A DNA stretch of 64,000 nucleotides from Paulinella micropora (taxonomy: Eukaryota; Cercozoa; Imbricatea; Euglyphida; Paulinellidae). Location: assembly GCA_019918135.1 (NCBI GenBank), contig WBZZ01001035.1, positions 22,501 through 86,500 of the forward strand. The letters run 5' to 3'. The notes under the pieces were generated by a model that was given only the letters and a program-made list of their open reading frames with translations, did not search any database and was not told the DNA's origin. The position numbers and the translations under genes are program-made. Positions 19,796 through 31,392 of the stretch are shown piece after piece. Numbering within the stretch: position 1 is the first letter of the stretch; every line of letters begins with the position of its first letter.

Positions 19796-21215
19796 TTGTC
19801 CGGGTCGCCGCCCGTGCCAGCGCTCCTGACGTCGGCGGTCCAGGAGACGCTGCAGGTGGAGGCGGACACGCATGTCTTCAAGGTACCCATCACGGCGTAC
19901 CAGGAGTTCTGCCGGGGGTTGGCCCAAGCCCGGCAGGAGCTGGGGGACACCGTCCTGGACCCACAGAGCGTCCAGCTGTCCATGGAGGGTGCCCCGCCAG
20001 GCGAGGCGGAAATCTTGTTTTACGCCGCGGGGCTAGTGCCCCTCAAGGCGGCCGAGGAGGTGCTGCGGGGGGCGCCGAAGCCTGTTCCCGGGGGCCAGGC
20101 CAGCGTCACTCTGCCGTGGATCTGCGTCAGCTGTGACGCGGCGCGGGAGCCCTCCCGCAGCACCACCTTTGTGTGCCACAGCTGCGCACGGAAGCTGCCG
20201 GATGGCGGGCGGCCCGCCGCGGCGGGGGCGGCCCAGGAGGTGGTCTCGGTCTCGCATAGCACCACCTTTGTGTGCCCCAGCTGCGCACGGAAGCTGCCGG
20301 ACGGCGGGGGCCCGCCGCGGCGGGGGCGGCCCAGGAGGCGGTCTCGGTCTCGCACAGCACCACCTTTGTGTGCCCCAGCTGCGCGCGGAAGCTGCCGGAC
20401 GGCGGGCGGCCCGCCGCGGCGGGGGCGGCCCAGGAGGTGGTCTCGGTCTCGCACAGCACCACCTTTGTGTGCCCCAGCTGCGCGCGGAAGCAGCTGCCAG
20501 TGGCAGAGGCGGAGCTCAGCGAGTCGACCTTCTTCTGCACGATCTGCCAGAAGCACCAGCCGCTGGCGCAGGCCGACCCCAGGGAGTCGTCCGTCAGCTG
20601 GACGACCTGCCAGGAGCACCGGGCCCAGGCTAAATCCGAGGAGCAGCCCTCTGTCTGCACCGCCTGCGTGCTGGTACAGCAGCCGCAGGCGGAGCCCAGC
20701 CAGTCGTGGACTGTCTGCACGGTGTGCCAGCACGTACAGCAGCAGCAGCCGCCGGCGCAGGCGGAGCCCAGCCAGTCGTGGACTGTCTGCACAGCGTGCT
20801 GGCAAGTGCAGCAGCAGCAGCAGCAGCCGGCGGAGGCCGAGCCCAGCCAGCCGTGGACTGTCTGCACGGCGTGCGGCCTGGCGCAGCAGCAGCCGGTGGA
20901 GGCGGAACCCAGCCAACCAGCTTCTGTCTGCACAGTGTGCTGGCACGTGCAGCAGGCGCAGCCCGTGTGTGGCCCCCCCCAGCCCAGCGCAAGGGCGGCG
21001 CGGCGGCGGCACACCCGGAGGTGGCGGCTCTAGCCTCTGCCTGGACGCCTCCCCTCGATACCTTCGCGTACGCCCCCGGCCCGTCGGCGCCCCCAGCGTA
21101 CGCCCCCGGCCCGTCGGCGCCCCCGGCGTACGCCCCCGGCCCGTCGGCGCCCCCAGCGTACGTCCCCTCCTTGTCCAATTACTACTCCTACTGGGCGCAG
21201 CAGCTGGCGTGCTAA
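19796..21215 (+). pseudogene. CxxC-repeat protein with Pro/Gln-rich linkers
   Basis: The first 115 residues form a globular-looking part (ADTHVFKVPITAYQEFCRGL). Then come about four 34-residue repeats, each with STTFVCPSCARKLPDGG, encoded by a 100-bp DNA repeat at 20,150-20,490. About six shorter repeats follow (SQSWTVCTVCQHVQQQQ type), each with one CxxC. The end has a four-fold 10-residue repeat AYAPGPSAPP (30-bp DNA unit, 21,066-21,160) and finishes SLSNYYSYWAQQLAC. Each CxxC could give half a zinc site, so dimerising zinc ribbons or a multivalent scaffold are possible. No family is known to me. The locus is not open in one frame. Confidence 0.5.
20150..20490. repeat. about 100-bp coding tandem repeat, four copies
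   Basis: Units begin with AGCACCACCTTTGTGTG and end with GTCTCGGTCTCGCA. They are nearly identical, so the array is young. Each unit encodes one CPSC or CHSC knuckle. Confidence 0.85.
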
Positions 21216-21245
21216 AAACCGTGGCGTCTGTGTCGGTGTGCGGGC

Positions 21246-21246
<1 letters not shown>

Positions 21247-21281
<35 letters not shown>

Positions 21282-21300
21282 AAGCAAGCAAGAGAGAGAG
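21247..21300. repeat. (GA)n microsatellite
   Basis: An AG dinucleotide run with an interposed CAAG triplet, between the CxxC-repeat gene and the convergent large membrane-protein gene. Confidence 0.9.
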
Positions 21301-21366
21301 AACACCCCCTCGTACGGGCTCGGCCGGCGTCGGTCAGTACCTGCCAACCTCTGAGTTTGGTTTTCT

Positions 21367-21372
21367 TTTATT
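21367..21372 (-). terminator. AATAAA signal on - strand
   Basis: TTTATT on the + strand reads AATAAA on the - strand, about 35 bp past the end of the large membrane-protein locus. Confidence 0.6.
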
Positions 21373-21405
21373 TAAAAACTGGTGCCGCACCTCGTGTATC
21401 TTAGT

Positions 21406-24400
21406 TCACTCGCCGCCCGGCGCGTTCCTGGCGCGCCCGCCCGCCGCGGAGGGTGGGACGCCCTGCCGGCTTCTTCTGCCACAGCCACCGCACACCACAC
21501 ATCGGAGGACACAAAAGAGCACCGCCAAGAGCAGCAGCCCCACCAAGAGGTTGATCCCCCAGAAATACAGAGCCCTGAACACGATGCACGTAGGTACTTT
21601 GCGGTTCAGGGGCCCCGGTTCGGGACGGGGATGAAACCCAGCGGCTTTCTGTCCTTCTTGCAAATATCCGGCATGCAGGTGAGGATGCACTTCTTCACAC
21701 AGTCGGCCACCGCCCGCACCGTCTCTTGCAGCCCCTCCCAGAAGTCCTGGCCAAACTGCTTGAGGGCGGCCACGAAGCGCGCCAGCGCGTCCTGCTTGGC
21801 GGGCGAGGGCGGCGCCAGCGGCGTCACGCCCAGCCCGTTGAAGTACCGGGCCGGCCGCTCCGTGTCCACAAAGGCGTCCAGCACCTGTTCAAAGAGGCCC
21901 TGGTTCGCGAGCGCCGCCCCCGCGGCGGCCGTGAGCTCGTTGGCACGCACGCGCAGCTGGTCGAGCTTCCCTGTCTCTTGCTTCGCCCTGGCCAGCCGGT
22001 CCCTGGTCTCGTTCAGCGCCAGGCGGAGGCTGGCCTCGTCCTCGTCGTAGCCCCGCAGCGCCTTCTCGGCGGCCGCCAGGGCGCGCGCCACGGCGGCCGC
22101 GACGTCCTGGTACGCCTCGGCCCGGTCGCGCACCTGCGCTCGGTTCAGCGCCAGGGCGCGGAGGATGCTGTCGCGCAGGGCGTCCTGCTGGTTCTGCCAG
22201 CCGTTGAGCCGCTCTGCCTGCACCTCCGGGTCCAGCCCCCGCGCGCCCGCGAGCCCGAGCAGCAGGCCCATGGTCGACTGCACGCGCGCGCTGGCTGCAA
22301 AGGAGGCGGCCGCGGCCGCGGCCACTATGCCCCCCTGGAGCTGCGCCAGCTGTGACCCCACGGCCGGCGCGCTGTCGACGTGGGCCGTGAGAAGGAGCCG
22401 GCGGGCGCGTAGCGCGTCTGGTCCAGGGACAGGTCCCAGCAGCGGACGCCGCCCGCCGCGGGCCAGCCGGCGGCGGGCCCCGGCGTCTCCGCCGGCCCGT
22501 GCGGGAAGGACCACAGGGCGCCCACCAGGCCGCTGGCGCCCGCGGCCAGGGCCCGGACACGCTCGGCCGGCGCGTCGGTGCCGGGCACGTCCAGCACGTA
22601 GCGGCCCGCGGCGCGCAGCTCGGCGGCCACGGTCTCGTTGGCGGCCGTCGTCGTGAGGGCCACGTACAGCCCGCTCCCGTTCCGGGACCCGGCCTCCTGC
22701 GCGGTGTAGTCCAGCACCAGGCGCAGCCCCGGCTCCTGGCCGCCGGCCCGGGGCACGAGCTTGGCCAGGGCCGCGCTGGGGCAGGCGCTGCGCAGGTCGC
22801 CGCGGAAGGCGCACCCGGAAGGTGAGGCGCTCGTTCCAGGTCCGCTGGCCCAGGCGCAGCAGCCCCGACTCCCCGCCCAGGTTGTCCAGGGTCTCGCCCT
22901 CCCAGAACCGGACCTCGGGCCACCAGTGCGTGCGCAGCAGCTCGCACAGCGGCCCCTCCCCCCGCTCCTGCGCGTCCTCGCAGCGGCGCTGCTGCCACGG
23001 CCCCCCCCCCGTCCGGCTCCCGCAGCCGCTTGCGGCTGTCGGCCGGGGTAGTGCCGGCGCGGGCGGGCTCGAAGCGGGCGCTGCCGTGCTGCTCCTTCCA
23101 GGCGCGGGCGGCGTTGTCGTCGGCGGCGGCCAGGGGGACCCGGGGGCGGTTCAGGACGTTGCGGGGCGCGCACGCGCCGCCCGCCCAGGGCCGCGCACAC
23201 TCGAGCGGGTACAGCAGGTGGGCGTTCTGGTCCGGCCGCCCGTCCTGGTCCCGCAACGTAAAGAGCGCGTAGTCGGTCGAGCGCAGCGCCGCGAGCGGGT
23301 GGCCGCTGACCTCGTACGGCAGCACGTCGTACACCAAGCCGTAGCCGGCCTGGAAGCCGCACCAGAAGTGCAGGCAGGCCAGGTAGCCCAGCACCAGCAT
23401 GGACTCTTCGGGCAGCTGGTGCCGCCGGACCGGCTCCAGGGCGCGCTCGTGCGTCCGCCCCGTGCGCGGGTCCGTGAGCCGCAGCCGGAAGGCCTGCCTG
23501 GTCTCCACGTGGCGCAGCAGCCACAGGGGCAGCAGCTCGGGCGTGGCGAAGGCGGCCGTCAACGTGGCGCAGCGCTGGGGCTGGGGCGGGGGCACCCACT
23601 GCAGCGCGGCCAGCGGCGGCGGGAGCTGTGGCGCGCGCGTCTGCGCGGGGGCGGCCGTGAAGAAGGCCCGTTCCCCCAGGCTCAGGTCGTCGGGCAGGTC
23701 CCCGTACACCTCGAGGAAGATGCGGCTCAGCTGCTTCAGGCGCAAGAACTGCGTCGCGAACTGGGCGCTCTTGTAGAAGAGCAGCGGGAACGTGTAGGCC
23801 CGCGGGTTGCCGGTGCGCTCCTGCAGCTGCTTGGTCTGGGGTTCCAGGTCGGCCCAGTGCGTCGCGCAGGCCTGCGCGCCGGTCCCCGCCGCCGCCAGGC
23901 GCTGCCACACGCCGAGCTTTTCCTGCGAGCCGGCCGCGTCGCCGAGCTCCGCCTCGCGTGACAGCTGGTACAGGTTGGTGTTGGCGTACGACGCGTTCGC
24001 CCCCGTCTGGTCGGGCAGGGACGACTGCTCGCACCAGGCGCGCAGCAGCTGGTTCAGCTCCGCGAAGGAGCGCAGCGTCGCCACGGCCGGCCAGCCCGGA
24101 AAGAAGGAGTAGAAGGCCGCCGTCAGGTCCGACGCCTGGTTGCACGCGCCCCCGTTGGTCAGGTCCAGGAAGGCCTCGTCGGTCGCGCCCGGCTCCCACC
24201 GGACGCCGCCGAGCCCCTGCTCCGTGCGCAGGCAGCGCTGCCTGGTCGCCGTGAGCCAGCAGTTGCAGTCGCCCGGCGCGCGCGGGGCCGTGAGGGAGGC
24301 GGGCACGGTGCAGTCGGCGGGCCCGAGCAGCTGCATGATGTCCCGGAAGGTGAACCAGTTGTCCGACTGCTCCATCAAGAACTCGGGGTGGCAGAAGAAG

Positions 24401-26190
24401 CGGACCGTGCCCAGCACCAGCCACTGCAGCGGCAGGGCGGACACCCGGGCGACCTCGGCGGCGTAGCGGGAGAACACGCCGCCCCCCGTGAGCCCCGGCA
24501 GGCTCCAGTACTCTTCGAGCGACCGGGCCGCCCCGCCGCCGGCGGCCGCCGCTCCGCCGCGCTCGGCGCGTAGGTCTGGTACTGCAGCCGGACCTCGGGG
24601 TCCTCGAGGGCCCAGGCCGAGAAGTTGCGGGACTCGGTCAGCAGGCCGCCGAGCTGGCTCTGCGCAAACTGCAGCACCACGGTGAAGCGGAACCAGCACG
24701 CGTCCTCCCGCTCCGCGAACCACGCCGAGCCGCGGGGCGCGCTGCCCCCTCGGCGAAGAGCTGCGTGCCGTACTGCCGCAGCGCGAGGGCGGCGTAGTCG
24801 AACAGGGCCCGCGCCAGGGCGCGGCGGTTGCGCTCGCGCACCTGCAGTTCGCGGATCTCGGCCAGCGTCGCGCGCGCCAGGTCCACGAGCCCCGCCAGGT
24901 CCACGGTGTACTCGCCCAGCAGCGCGGCCTGCTCCGTGCCGACCCGCCCCAGCTGCCGCAGCAGGGCTTGCAGCGCCTGCACGTCCGCCGCTAGGTTGTC
25001 GTTGTAGTCGTCGAGGCGTTGCAGGACCCCCTGGGTCTGCACTTCAAACTGGCCGGCTAGCTCGCCCTGCCGGTCCTGGTACTCGCGCATGGCGTCGGCC
25101 GCCCGCCGCACCGACGCGTTCAGGTCCCCCGCCAGCCGCTGCTCCTGTTCCCGCAGCGTGGCCTGCTGCAGGACCAGGGACGCGAGCGTGGCGTTGAGGG
25201 CGCGGCTGCGATTGTCCAGCGCGCCGAACGCCGCGTTGCGTACCGCGGCCGCCCCCTTGAGCGCCTCCTGCAGCTTGGCGGCGCCCTCGTAACCGGACCG
25301 GAACGTCCGCGCGAACTTCTCCGCCGCCCCGGCCAGCACGGCCTGCGTCAGCGCCTCGTCCCAGCAGCTCGCCGTGTTGGGCGTGTCGCCGATCATGCTG
25401 CCGCCCAGCGCCGAAGGGAGGGCGGAGCAGTTGCCCGCGCCCGCGTGCCCGACCAGCGGCGTGCACTGCGTGCCGTCCGGGCACGGCGTGTCACAGTGGG
25501 CGCCGTACAGGCCGCCGCCGCGGGCGGCCAAGCAGCGCACCTGCCCCTGCAGGCAGGCCACGTCCCCGGGCTGCAGGCACTGCTGGCTGTCGACGCAGAA
25601 GCGCGAGAACGTCGCGCCCTGCCGGGTCTGCTTGAAGCACTGGTACCGGCCGGCCGCGGCGGACAGCTGCGCGCAGCCGTGGTCGGCGCTCTCTTGGGCG
25701 GTGCAGGCGCAGATGTCCTGGCCGTCGGGGCAGGGCTGCACGCCGCCGTCCTGCAGCGCCCGGCGCCGGCCGTCCGCGCCCCGCGCCTGCCCCTGGCGCG
25801 CGAGCACCGAGTACTGGCGCCACGCGGCCGCCCGCGCCGCCTCGCTCTCGGCCTGCACCAGGTTGCCGAGGGGTTCGCAGTGGCTCAGGTCCGCGGTGTG
25901 GAAGCCCTCGGGCACGTAGCAGAGCAGCGTCCTTTCCACGGTGCTCTGGGGCCGGCACACCTCGAGCTCGCCGTACAGCAGGCCCCGCTCGCCGTCGCCC
26001 AGCGCCGCGTCCGCCAGCACAAACTCGAGCGTGCCGCACTCCCGGCCGGGGGCAGGTCGGCCTGGTCAAACTGCAGCTCCAGCAGGGTCGAGGCCAGCTG
26101 GCCCTCGTGGTACGCACTCAGCACGTGCAACGCCCCGGCCCCCGGCGCCCAGGCCGCCGCCCAGGCCATCGCCCGGGCACCCAACAACAT
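21406..26190 (-). pseudogene. very large secreted/membrane protein with coiled coils
   Basis: About 1,590 residues if read over the whole locus. The N-terminus (MLLGARAMAWAAAWAPGAGA) looks like a signal peptide. A Cys-rich ectodomain follows (CPDGQDICACTAQESADHGC, CPDGTQCTPLVGHAGAGNC), then a long helical region (LREQEQRLAGDLNASVRRAA, LLRQLGRVGTEQAALLGEYT). A central part has aromatic segments (TVRFFCHPEFLMEQSDNWFT, LACLHFWCGFQAGYGLVYDV). A second helical region (LRLALNETRDRLARAKQETG) precedes a Cys-rich stretch (CVKKCILTCMPDICKK), one transmembrane helix (GINLLVGLLLLAVLFCVLRC) and a short Cys-rich tail. Signal peptide, two coiled-coil blocks and a C-terminal anchor recall viral entry glycoproteins, but no family match is claimed. 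The locus has a few breaks; as a possible envelope-type gene it is treated as a fossil. Confidence 0.6.
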
Positions 26191-26488
26191 CCGGCTCAGC
26201 GCGCGTTGGGCCACACCCAAGCTTTTGGGCAGAGCTAGCGACCCCGGGGGGGGTCCCCCCCCCGTGCCCCCCCCTCCGCGCCCCCCGCGGGCCCCCGTGC
26301 CCCCCGGGCGCCTCCGGGGGGGTCCCCCCCCGTGTCCCCCCCCCCCTCTGAACGCCGCCCCTGCGCTTTCCCTTGGCCTGACAGTTTTCCGCCCAGTGTG
26401 CCCCGGTGACGAGCGGCAGGTAAGTTCTCCAAAGCCTGCAACGGACATCATCAGGGGCGTGGAACCGGAGTCGACGACAGAGGGAAGG
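26191..26488. other. divergent spacer between two secreted-protein genes
   Basis: C-run-rich DNA (26,250-26,350) with repeated CCCCCCGG blocks separates the large membrane protein (-) from the BspA-type gene (+). It is probably a shared promoter region; no clear TATA box is seen. Confidence 0.5.
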
Positions 26489-28714
26489 ATGAGAGACCGC
26501 CTTGCACTCTGGCTGCTCCTCGGGGCGGCCGGGGCCGGGGCGGCTTGTGTCTTTAAGTGCCCCACGCAGGAAGAGGCCTGTCCGTCGGTCGTGTGCCCCG
26601 GGGGCGCCACGATCCTGGAACTCACGACCGCGGCGCCGGGCGATACTTTTGTCTGGCCGCTGTGGCCGCCCGCCGGCGCCCGCCGGCGCTCCTTGGCCCA
26701 GGTCGCCACCGCGTTCCTGGTGAGCTGGGGGGACGGCTCGCCCCCCAGCTTGTGCCAGGACTCGGGCGCCGCCCCGTGCACGCACACGTACCCGGCCGCC
26801 GGCACCTACGTGGTGACCGCTGACCCCGGCGAGCGCCAGCCGATCCGCGGCTGGGCACTAACGCCCGCGTGGCACGCGGCGGCGCCCGCGGGCCTGCGGC
26901 TGGACGCGATCTGGCAGTGGGGAGAGCTGCGCTTCCACGAAACCAGCGGCTACCACCTGTACGGGGCGCCGGGCCTCACGTACGTGCCACCGTTGGCCGC
27001 GCTGCAGGACACGGGGTCCGTGCGTTCGTGGGACTACAGCTTTGCGCAGCTGACCACGCCCCTGCCCGTCGACCCTAGCCACGGCCTGGACGTGTCGGGC
27101 GCACTGTCGATCGTCTGCATGTTCGAGAACTCTCGCGGCCTGGTCGCACCCTCGGCGGTGCGCGCCTGGGCTTTCCACCGCCTGCGCAACTCCAGCCGCG
27201 CGTTTGCTAACCTGCCGGCCTTGGTGTCGCTGGACCTGTCGCGCTGGAACACCACGGCGCTGCAGGACGTGAGCGAGATGTGGGCGGGCTGCGGGGCGCT
27301 GACGAGCACGGGGCTGCAGGCCTGGACCGTGCTGCCGAACCTGCAGCGTTTCGCGCGCCTGTTTGCCGGCGTACCAGACGCCTTCGACCTCTCACTCACG
27401 GGCTGGAACACGCCTGCCCTCGACGCTGGTACGGTGGACTGCACGCAGCTGGCTCCGTACACGCGGGTAGACCAGACGCGCTGGCCCGCCGCGTGCTCTC
27501 GCTCGCTCTTCTATGCTCTAGTGATCGTTTTCGGCCCCTTTACGCTCGTGTTGTCACCGACCGCTGGCTCCGGTGCGGACGGCACGTACGGTGTGGATTG
27601 GGGAGACGGGTCCGCCGCCGCCACCTGCGTGCATGGTAACGCCACGACGTGCACGCACGCGTACCCCCGTCGTGGCAACTACTGGCTGAAGCTGGCCGGC
27701 CGGGTGGACGGCTTGTGGTACGTGCAGGGCGCGAGAGTGGTGGAGGTGTTGGCCTGGGGCGACGTGCAGCTGTACCACCCGGTCGGCAGCACCAGCGGCA
27801 TGTTTGGGGACTCACTGAGTCTGCGTTACACAGCACCGACGCGGGGCACGCGGGCACTGTTAGGCGTGGCGCCCGAGTACCTGCTGGCTGGCGCTGTTGG
27901 TTATACAGGCGACGCGCGCGACTGGGACTGGTCGTGGTTGACGCCCGCGACGCATCCCGACGGCTTGCGCGAGATGTCTTTGGGTTGCACCAAGTTCAAC
28001 CAAGACCTGAGCGGCTGGAATACGAGCGGCGTAGCTAGCCTGGCCGAAAACTTTAGAGATTCAGGTTTTAACAACTCCATCGGCAATTGGGATACAAGCC
28101 AGGTCACAACGCTACAGGGGACCTTTTTGGGAGCAAATGCTTTTAACCAACCGATCGGAGGCTGGAACGTGAGCCAGGTTACAACCCTGGAAAGTACCTT
28201 TTCGTCCGTCGCTTTTAACCAAATGATCAATGACTGGGACGTGAGCCAAGTCACCAGCCTGGCTGGAACCTTTTCTGGGGCACGGGCCTTCAACCAACCG
28301 CTCGGTGCTTGGAACACCTCGCTAGTAACTTCCATGGCCCTGGTCTTTTCCGGTGCTACAGCCTTCAATCAGGACATTAACAGTTGGGACACTAGCAAAG
28401 TCTCCTCTATGGATCAAGCTTTTTCCTGCCCCCAGCTCGATACGTGCGCATTCAACCAACCGCTAGACCGCTGGGTTGTGTCCTTGGCAGCGGCGCAGGG
28501 GGGTATGTCGGAGATGTTTGCAGGTAACTGTGCCTTCAACCAGAACATCCAAACCTGGGATGTCTCGACGTCACCTTACGGTGGCATGATATGCACCGAA
28601 ATGTTCGGTAACGACATTCGTGTGGTAGCAGGCAAAGGTATGAGGCGAGCCGGCCTGCCGACGTTCTGCCGTGAAAACATGCAGGCTTATCCGTGGGGGT
28701 GTGGCTACTTGTAA
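26489..28714 (+). CDS. secreted PKD-like + BspA/DUF285 repeat protein 1
   Basis: A 741-residue ORF, open throughout. Signal peptide MRDRLALWLLLGAAGAGAAC. Two PKD-like segments carry the hallmark WGDGS (SWGDGSPPSLC and DWGDGSAAATC), each ending with a CTHxYP and YxVxA/YWLKLA strand. The C-terminal 220 residues are tandem 24-26-residue DUF285 repeats (FNQDLSGWNTSGVASLAENF, FNQPIGGWNVSQVTTLESTF and so on), the leucine-rich-repeat variant first seen in bacterial BspA. Many Cys residues and N-glycosylation sequons (NTS, NVS, NSS) fit an extracellular product. Such proteins are common in mycoplasmas, marine protists and some giant viruses; surface adhesion is the usual guess. The stop is followed within 10 bp by ATTAAA, a possible polyadenylation signal. 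A paralogue lies at 58.6-60.0 kb. Confidence 0.85.
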   Translation: MRDRLALWLLLGAAGAGAACVFKCPTQEEACPSVVCPGGATILELTTAAPGDTFVWPLWPPAGARRRSLAQVATAFLVSWGDGSPPSLCQDSGAAPCTHTYPAAGTYVVTADPGERQPIRGWALTPAWHAAAPAGLRLDAIWQWGELRFHETSGYHLYGAPGLTYVPPLAALQDTGSVRSWDYSFAQLTTPLPVDPSHGLDVSGALSIVCMFENSRGLVAPSAVRAWAFHRLRNSSRAFANLPALVSLDLSRWNTTALQDVSEMWAGCGALTSTGLQAWTVLPNLQRFARLFAGVPDAFDLSLTGWNTPALDAGTVDCTQLAPYTRVDQTRWPAACSRSLFYALVIVFGPFTLVLSPTAGSGADGTYGVDWGDGSAAATCVHGNATTCTHAYPRRGNYWLKLAGRVDGLWYVQGARVVEVLAWGDVQLYHPVGSTSGMFGDSLSLRYTAPTRGTRALLGVAPEYLLAGAVGYTGDARDWDWSWLTPATHPDGLREMSLGCTKFNQDLSGWNTSGVASLAENFRDSGFNNSIGNWDTSQVTTLQGTFLGANAFNQPIGGWNVSQVTTLESTFSSVAFNQMINDWDVSQVTSLAGTFSGARAFNQPLGAWNTSLVTSMALVFSGATAFNQDINSWDTSKVSSMDQAFSCPQLDTCAFNQPLDRWVVSLAAAQGGMSEMFAGNCAFNQNIQTWDVSTSPYGGMICTEMFGNDIRVVAGKGMRRAGLPTFCRENMQAYPWGCGYL

Positions 28715-28968
28715 GATTAAAAAAAGGCGGGACGAGGAGCGCACACGTCTCCGCCCCTGCCAAGCTCTGACCACAGCACCCGGAGGATCCTCCCCTCCCC
28801 CCCTACACCACCGACGCCGGAGCTGGGGAGGAAACCCCTGCCCTGGGAGGTCCCTCTTCCCCCCCCCCCCCGGCCCCTGTCCTGCCCCCCCCCCCCCCCG
28901 CTCTGCCCTACCCGGGCCCCAGCCGAGCTCTCTTCCCTGCTCCCACACATCTGGCCAAAGCACAGTGG

Positions 28969-31104
28969 ATGGCGAGCTCACGAGAGCCGCCCCCCGGCCG
29001 GGCGGCCGGGCGGGCCCCGCGTTCGCTACCACCGCCGTACCCGTTGCTCGCCTACCTCAGCGAGCGCGAGCGCCCGGCGGCTTGCTGTGTGTGCCCCGGC
29101 TGGCTCGCGGAGGAGCGAGCGGCCAGCCAGCTACGCGCCCCGCTCTTGACGTGCCTGCACTGGTACCACTGGCTGCACGGGCCGTCCGCCCCGGACGGGC
29201 ACGACCCCCTGCGGGCCGTCCTGTCGGACCTAAGCTACTGGGTCACTGAAGTTGGCCGCCGCACCGGCCTGAGGCCACCAGCGACCGACAACCAGCGCGT
29301 GTGGGAGCTAGCCGCGCGCCGGCTGCGCGGGAGGGCCGCCTCGTCTTCTCCCCCCTGCCAGTGCCCAGCTCAACGGAGCTGGAGCAGCTAGGCGGGGGCG
29401 ACGAGCAGGCCGGCGTCCAGCGTTACTGGGAGGCTCTGGACGCCACCATCCAGCGCTTCGCGCCCGGCCCCGCCGCCCCGGGGGGGCGGACCGGCTCCAC
29501 CGAGCTGGTGGTGTCCTTGGCGGGGCCGACCGCGGGCACCGGGGCCGGACACTGGCGCTGCCCGGCCCCGAGCACTTTCCCCTGCCGGTGCACCGCACTA
29601 CGGGCCGCGTCCTGACTCGGTTGCACTTGCAGGGTTTTGGCCTAGTTTGGCCCCAGGGAGCCATCCTCCCGGTCGTCTTGCCCGCCGGCTTGCAAGTGCT
29701 GAGCTGGTCGCAGACTGACTGCTCGCGGGCCGAGCGGTCCGGACCAGGCGAAACAGACGGCATGCTACGTTTCAAGGACTGCCCCGCGCTGGAGGAGTTC
29801 TACTTTACCCAGCAGCCGCCCGCGCCGGCCACCGAGCCCGTGACGCCGATCTTCTACTTCAGGCAGTGCGCTAATCTGCGGGTCATTGACACCGCCACTG
29901 GCGCCACCGGGCCGCAGCCCGTGTCGTTAGTGCTGCAAGGCTTGCCCGGACCAGCACTGACGCTGAGGCCGGGCGGCGGAGACTTTGACCTGACAGCCGT
30001 GTCCTGCTCCCTGCAACACCTGGCCTTGCACAGCGCGGGGCCGGCGGCCAACGTCCAGCTGACGGTCGAACGGTGCGGGCAACTGGCAGACTTCAGCTGG
30101 CGGGGGCTGCGCCGGGTCACCGGAGACATGCAGTGCACCCTCACGGGACTGTCCCCGGGCTTCCTCGGAGCGTGGTGGCCGGACTGTCGTACGGTGCTGG
30201 GCTCACTTCGTCTGCAAGTGCACGTGTCCGGGACGGGGGGGCTGGCCACGCAGCCCGGCTTCGGACTGCCAGCACTGCAGAGCTGCGGGCAAGACCTAGT
30301 CCTACAGCTGGAAGGCTTCCCTCGCCACCAGCGCTCGAGCTGCCGAAGCTACGAACGGTAGGCCACAGCCTGGTCTGGCGTGGCTCGGGCTGCGCCTGCC
30401 CCGCGGCCCCTAGGCTGCCGGAACTGCTTTCCGTGGGCCGCAACCTCACGCTCGTGCTGGCCGGGCGCGGCGGACCGGAGCTGTCCGCGCGCGGCGGACC
30501 GGAGCGCACAGGCGAATACCGGCTGGGCCTAGACAAGCTCAAGACCGTACAGGGCACCCTGGAGTTCGAGCTGACAGCCTGTCCGCTAGTCCGGCTGGCG
30601 CTGCCAGAGCTGCGCACGGCGGGCACCGTACTCTTAACACTTGCCGACTGTGGGAATTTACACGAAGTACAGCTACGGCAGCTGTCAACCCTGAGCCACG
30701 CCCTGCGTGTAGAGATCAAGCGCTGTGCAGAGCTGGGGAGCTTCGGGCTGCCAGCCTTGACAGCTTGCCAGGGGGCCACCCTGACTTTCCAGGCTTGCCC
30801 CCAGCTGCGGGACCTAGGCTGGCCAGACGGGCTGGCCTGTGGCAAGCTCACCCTCACCCTCCGCGAGTGCGCTGGCCTCACGGAACTGGTTCTGCCCCCC
30901 GGCCCCGACGAGCTGAAACTCACGGTATCCCAGTGCGCTTCGCTCAGGCGCCTAGGATTTCCCCCGGGACGGGCGGGACAGCCGCTGAAAGTGGAGCTAA
31001 CCTTGAGGCAGTGCCCTCTGCTGGAGCAACTGGACGGGCTAGCAGCAGCTTGCCAGCCGCCCGTCGTGGAGGAGTGCCCCCTGCTGCTGCTTCCGCGGAG
31101 CTAG
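28969..31104 (+). pseudogene. Cys-bearing leucine-rich-repeat-like protein A
   Basis: ATG at 28,969 (MASSREPPPGRAAGRAPRSL). An N-terminal domain has CVCPGWLAEERAASQLRAPL and LHWYHWL, then YWEALDATIQRFAPGP. The C-terminal 450 residues are irregular 22-26-residue repeats such as GTLEFELTACPLVRLALPEL and GATLTFQACPQLRDLGWPDG, that is L-x-L...C-xx-L-xx-(L/F)-x-L/P. This is a right-handed solenoid pattern like a leucine-rich repeat with a conserved Cys in the turn. Paralogues are B (31.4-33.6 kb), C (33.8-34.7 kb), D (46.4-48.4 kb) and the more distant E (60.4-62.4 kb). Function unknown; repeat proteins of this kind usually bind other proteins. The locus is broken at a few points. Confidence 0.6.
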
Positions 31105-31392
31105 GCGGGGGAGGGGGGAGGGTCCGGTTAACCCAGAAGGCCAAGAAAAAGCCGCGGTTGGCTAGGGCGACGACGGGGGCTGGCTCTCTTCGTCGGGGCC
31201 ACGCGCGAGGCCAGGGAAGATCTGCTATCAGTGTGGCCGCCCCGGGGGGGAGGGCGCGGCCCTGCCCTGCTGCCTTCTCCCCCGGCCCTCCCCTGCCGGA
31301 GCTGTTCCTTCTTCCCTCACCCCCCTCCCCACCCGGGCCCAGCGGGCGCCGGCCGAGCTCTCTGCCGAGCCAGGTAGTTGGACAAAGCGCAG

